From Balanoglossus misakiensis (lineage: Eukaryota; Hemichordata), in the NCBI GenBank assembly GCA_040954595.2, contig CM082580.2, forward strand, positions 10,974,001 through 11,038,000: DNA of 64,000 bases, written 5' to 3'. Shown here piece by piece: positions 63,501-64,000 of this stretch. Numbering within the stretch: position 1 is the first letter of the stretch; the number at the start of each line of letters is the position of its first letter. Below the pieces are notes generated by a model. It made no database searches. It saw only the letters and a program-made list of their open reading frames with translations, and was not told where the DNA came from. The translations under genes were made by a program, and so were the position numbers.

Positions 63501-64000
63501 TTTGAAAAAAACCATGGGTTATAGCTCAGGAAATCATCAAAAAATGACAATTTTTCGACTTTGCGGAAAATCAAAATTTGGCCGATTTTTGAAAAAAACC
63601 ATGGGTTATAGCTCAGGAAATCATCAAAAAATGACAATTTTTCGACTTTGCGGAAAATCAAAATTTGGCCGATTTTTGAAAAAAACCATGGGTTATAGCT
63701 CAGGAAATCATCAAAAAATGACAATTTTTCGACTTTGCGGAAAATCAAAATTTGGCCGATTTTTGAAAAAAACCATGGGTTATAGCTCAGGAAATCATCA
63801 AAAAATGACAATTTTTCGACTTTGCGGAAAATCAAAATTTGGCCGATTTTTGAAAAAAACCATGGGTTATAGCTCAGGAAATCATCAAAAAATGACAATT
63901 TTTCGACTTTGCGGAAAATCAAAATTTGGCCGATTTTTGAAAAAAACCATGGGTTATAGCTCAGGAAATCATCAAAAAATGACAATTTTTCGACTTTGCG
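60557..64000. repeat. 87-bp tandem satellite array, running off the window
   Basis: About 40 head-to-tail units of 87 bp (a few 86-88 bp). Each begins ATGGGTTATAGCTCAGGAAA and contains GTCAAAAAATGAC, TTTTTCGACTT and TTTGGCCGATTTTTG. Variants are ordered by position: GGAAAATCG...CGCGGAATTTC units first, a mixed zone to about 61.95 kb, then GGAAATCG...TTGCGGAAAATC units to about 62.47 kb, then nearly identical GGAAATCATC units to the end. Rare private changes are at about 62830 (GGTTAAAG), 62909 (CCATAGG) and 62948 (missing C). Confidence 0.98.

Noticed and set aside
1-64000. CRISPR array, prokaryotic operons or riboswitches
   Set aside because: The tandem array lacks unique spacers, and the window is animal DNA with spliced exons.

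Overview
The window is animal nuclear DNA. Evidence: a multi-exon gene with GT..AG introns, long gene-poor introns and spacers, abundant microsatellites, a kilobase-scale satellite array, and no operon-like packing. The palindromic octamer TACATGTA occurs at least 21 times and TAGGCCTA five times. With a CRF-receptor gene of ambulacrarian/lophotrochozoan style, this suggests a marine invertebrate such as a hemichordate, echinoderm, cephalochordate or lophotrochozoan. I cannot name the species from sequence alone.

The only gene I can support firmly is on the + strand: a class B (secretin-family) GPCR of the corticotropin-releasing factor / diuretic hormone 44 receptor type. Eleven exons from 44224 to 57859 join in consistent phase into a 503-residue protein (1512 nt including stop). 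It has a signal peptide, a hormone-receptor (HRM) ectodomain with six cysteines, seven membrane segments, and a C-tail ending in a class I PDZ-type ligand. The ectodomain exons are widely spaced. The eight exons for the membrane domain and tail are packed into 55.0-57.9 kb.

The most interesting feature is a second, unrelated N-terminal exon at 33036-33243. Like the 44224 exon it ends in phase 1, supplies exactly one mature cysteine (the expected first HRM cysteine), and can splice to the same exon at 51686. Its start lies in an upstream exon; a phase-compatible candidate ending in Met-Lys is at 12203-12256. The locus may therefore make two receptors with the same seven-helix core but different hormone-facing N-termini, as vertebrate CRHR2 does with alternative first exons.

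Layout: 1-12.2 kb is mostly non-coding with simple repeats and one doubtful exon-like ORF near the left edge. 12.2-33.0 kb is non-coding and would be intron 1 of the long form, with a tRNA-like/SINE head at 13.9 kb. 33.0-44.2 kb holds the alternative exon, intron, and a G-rich minisatellite upstream of the short-form start. 44.2-57.9 kb is the receptor body. 57.9-60.2 kb is 3' flank with a candidate poly(A) signal. 60.2-64.0 kb is an 87-bp satellite array running off the right edge, with an old diverged leader and progressively more homogeneous units to the right. The long ORFs in the array follow from 87 being a multiple of three and are not annotated as genes.
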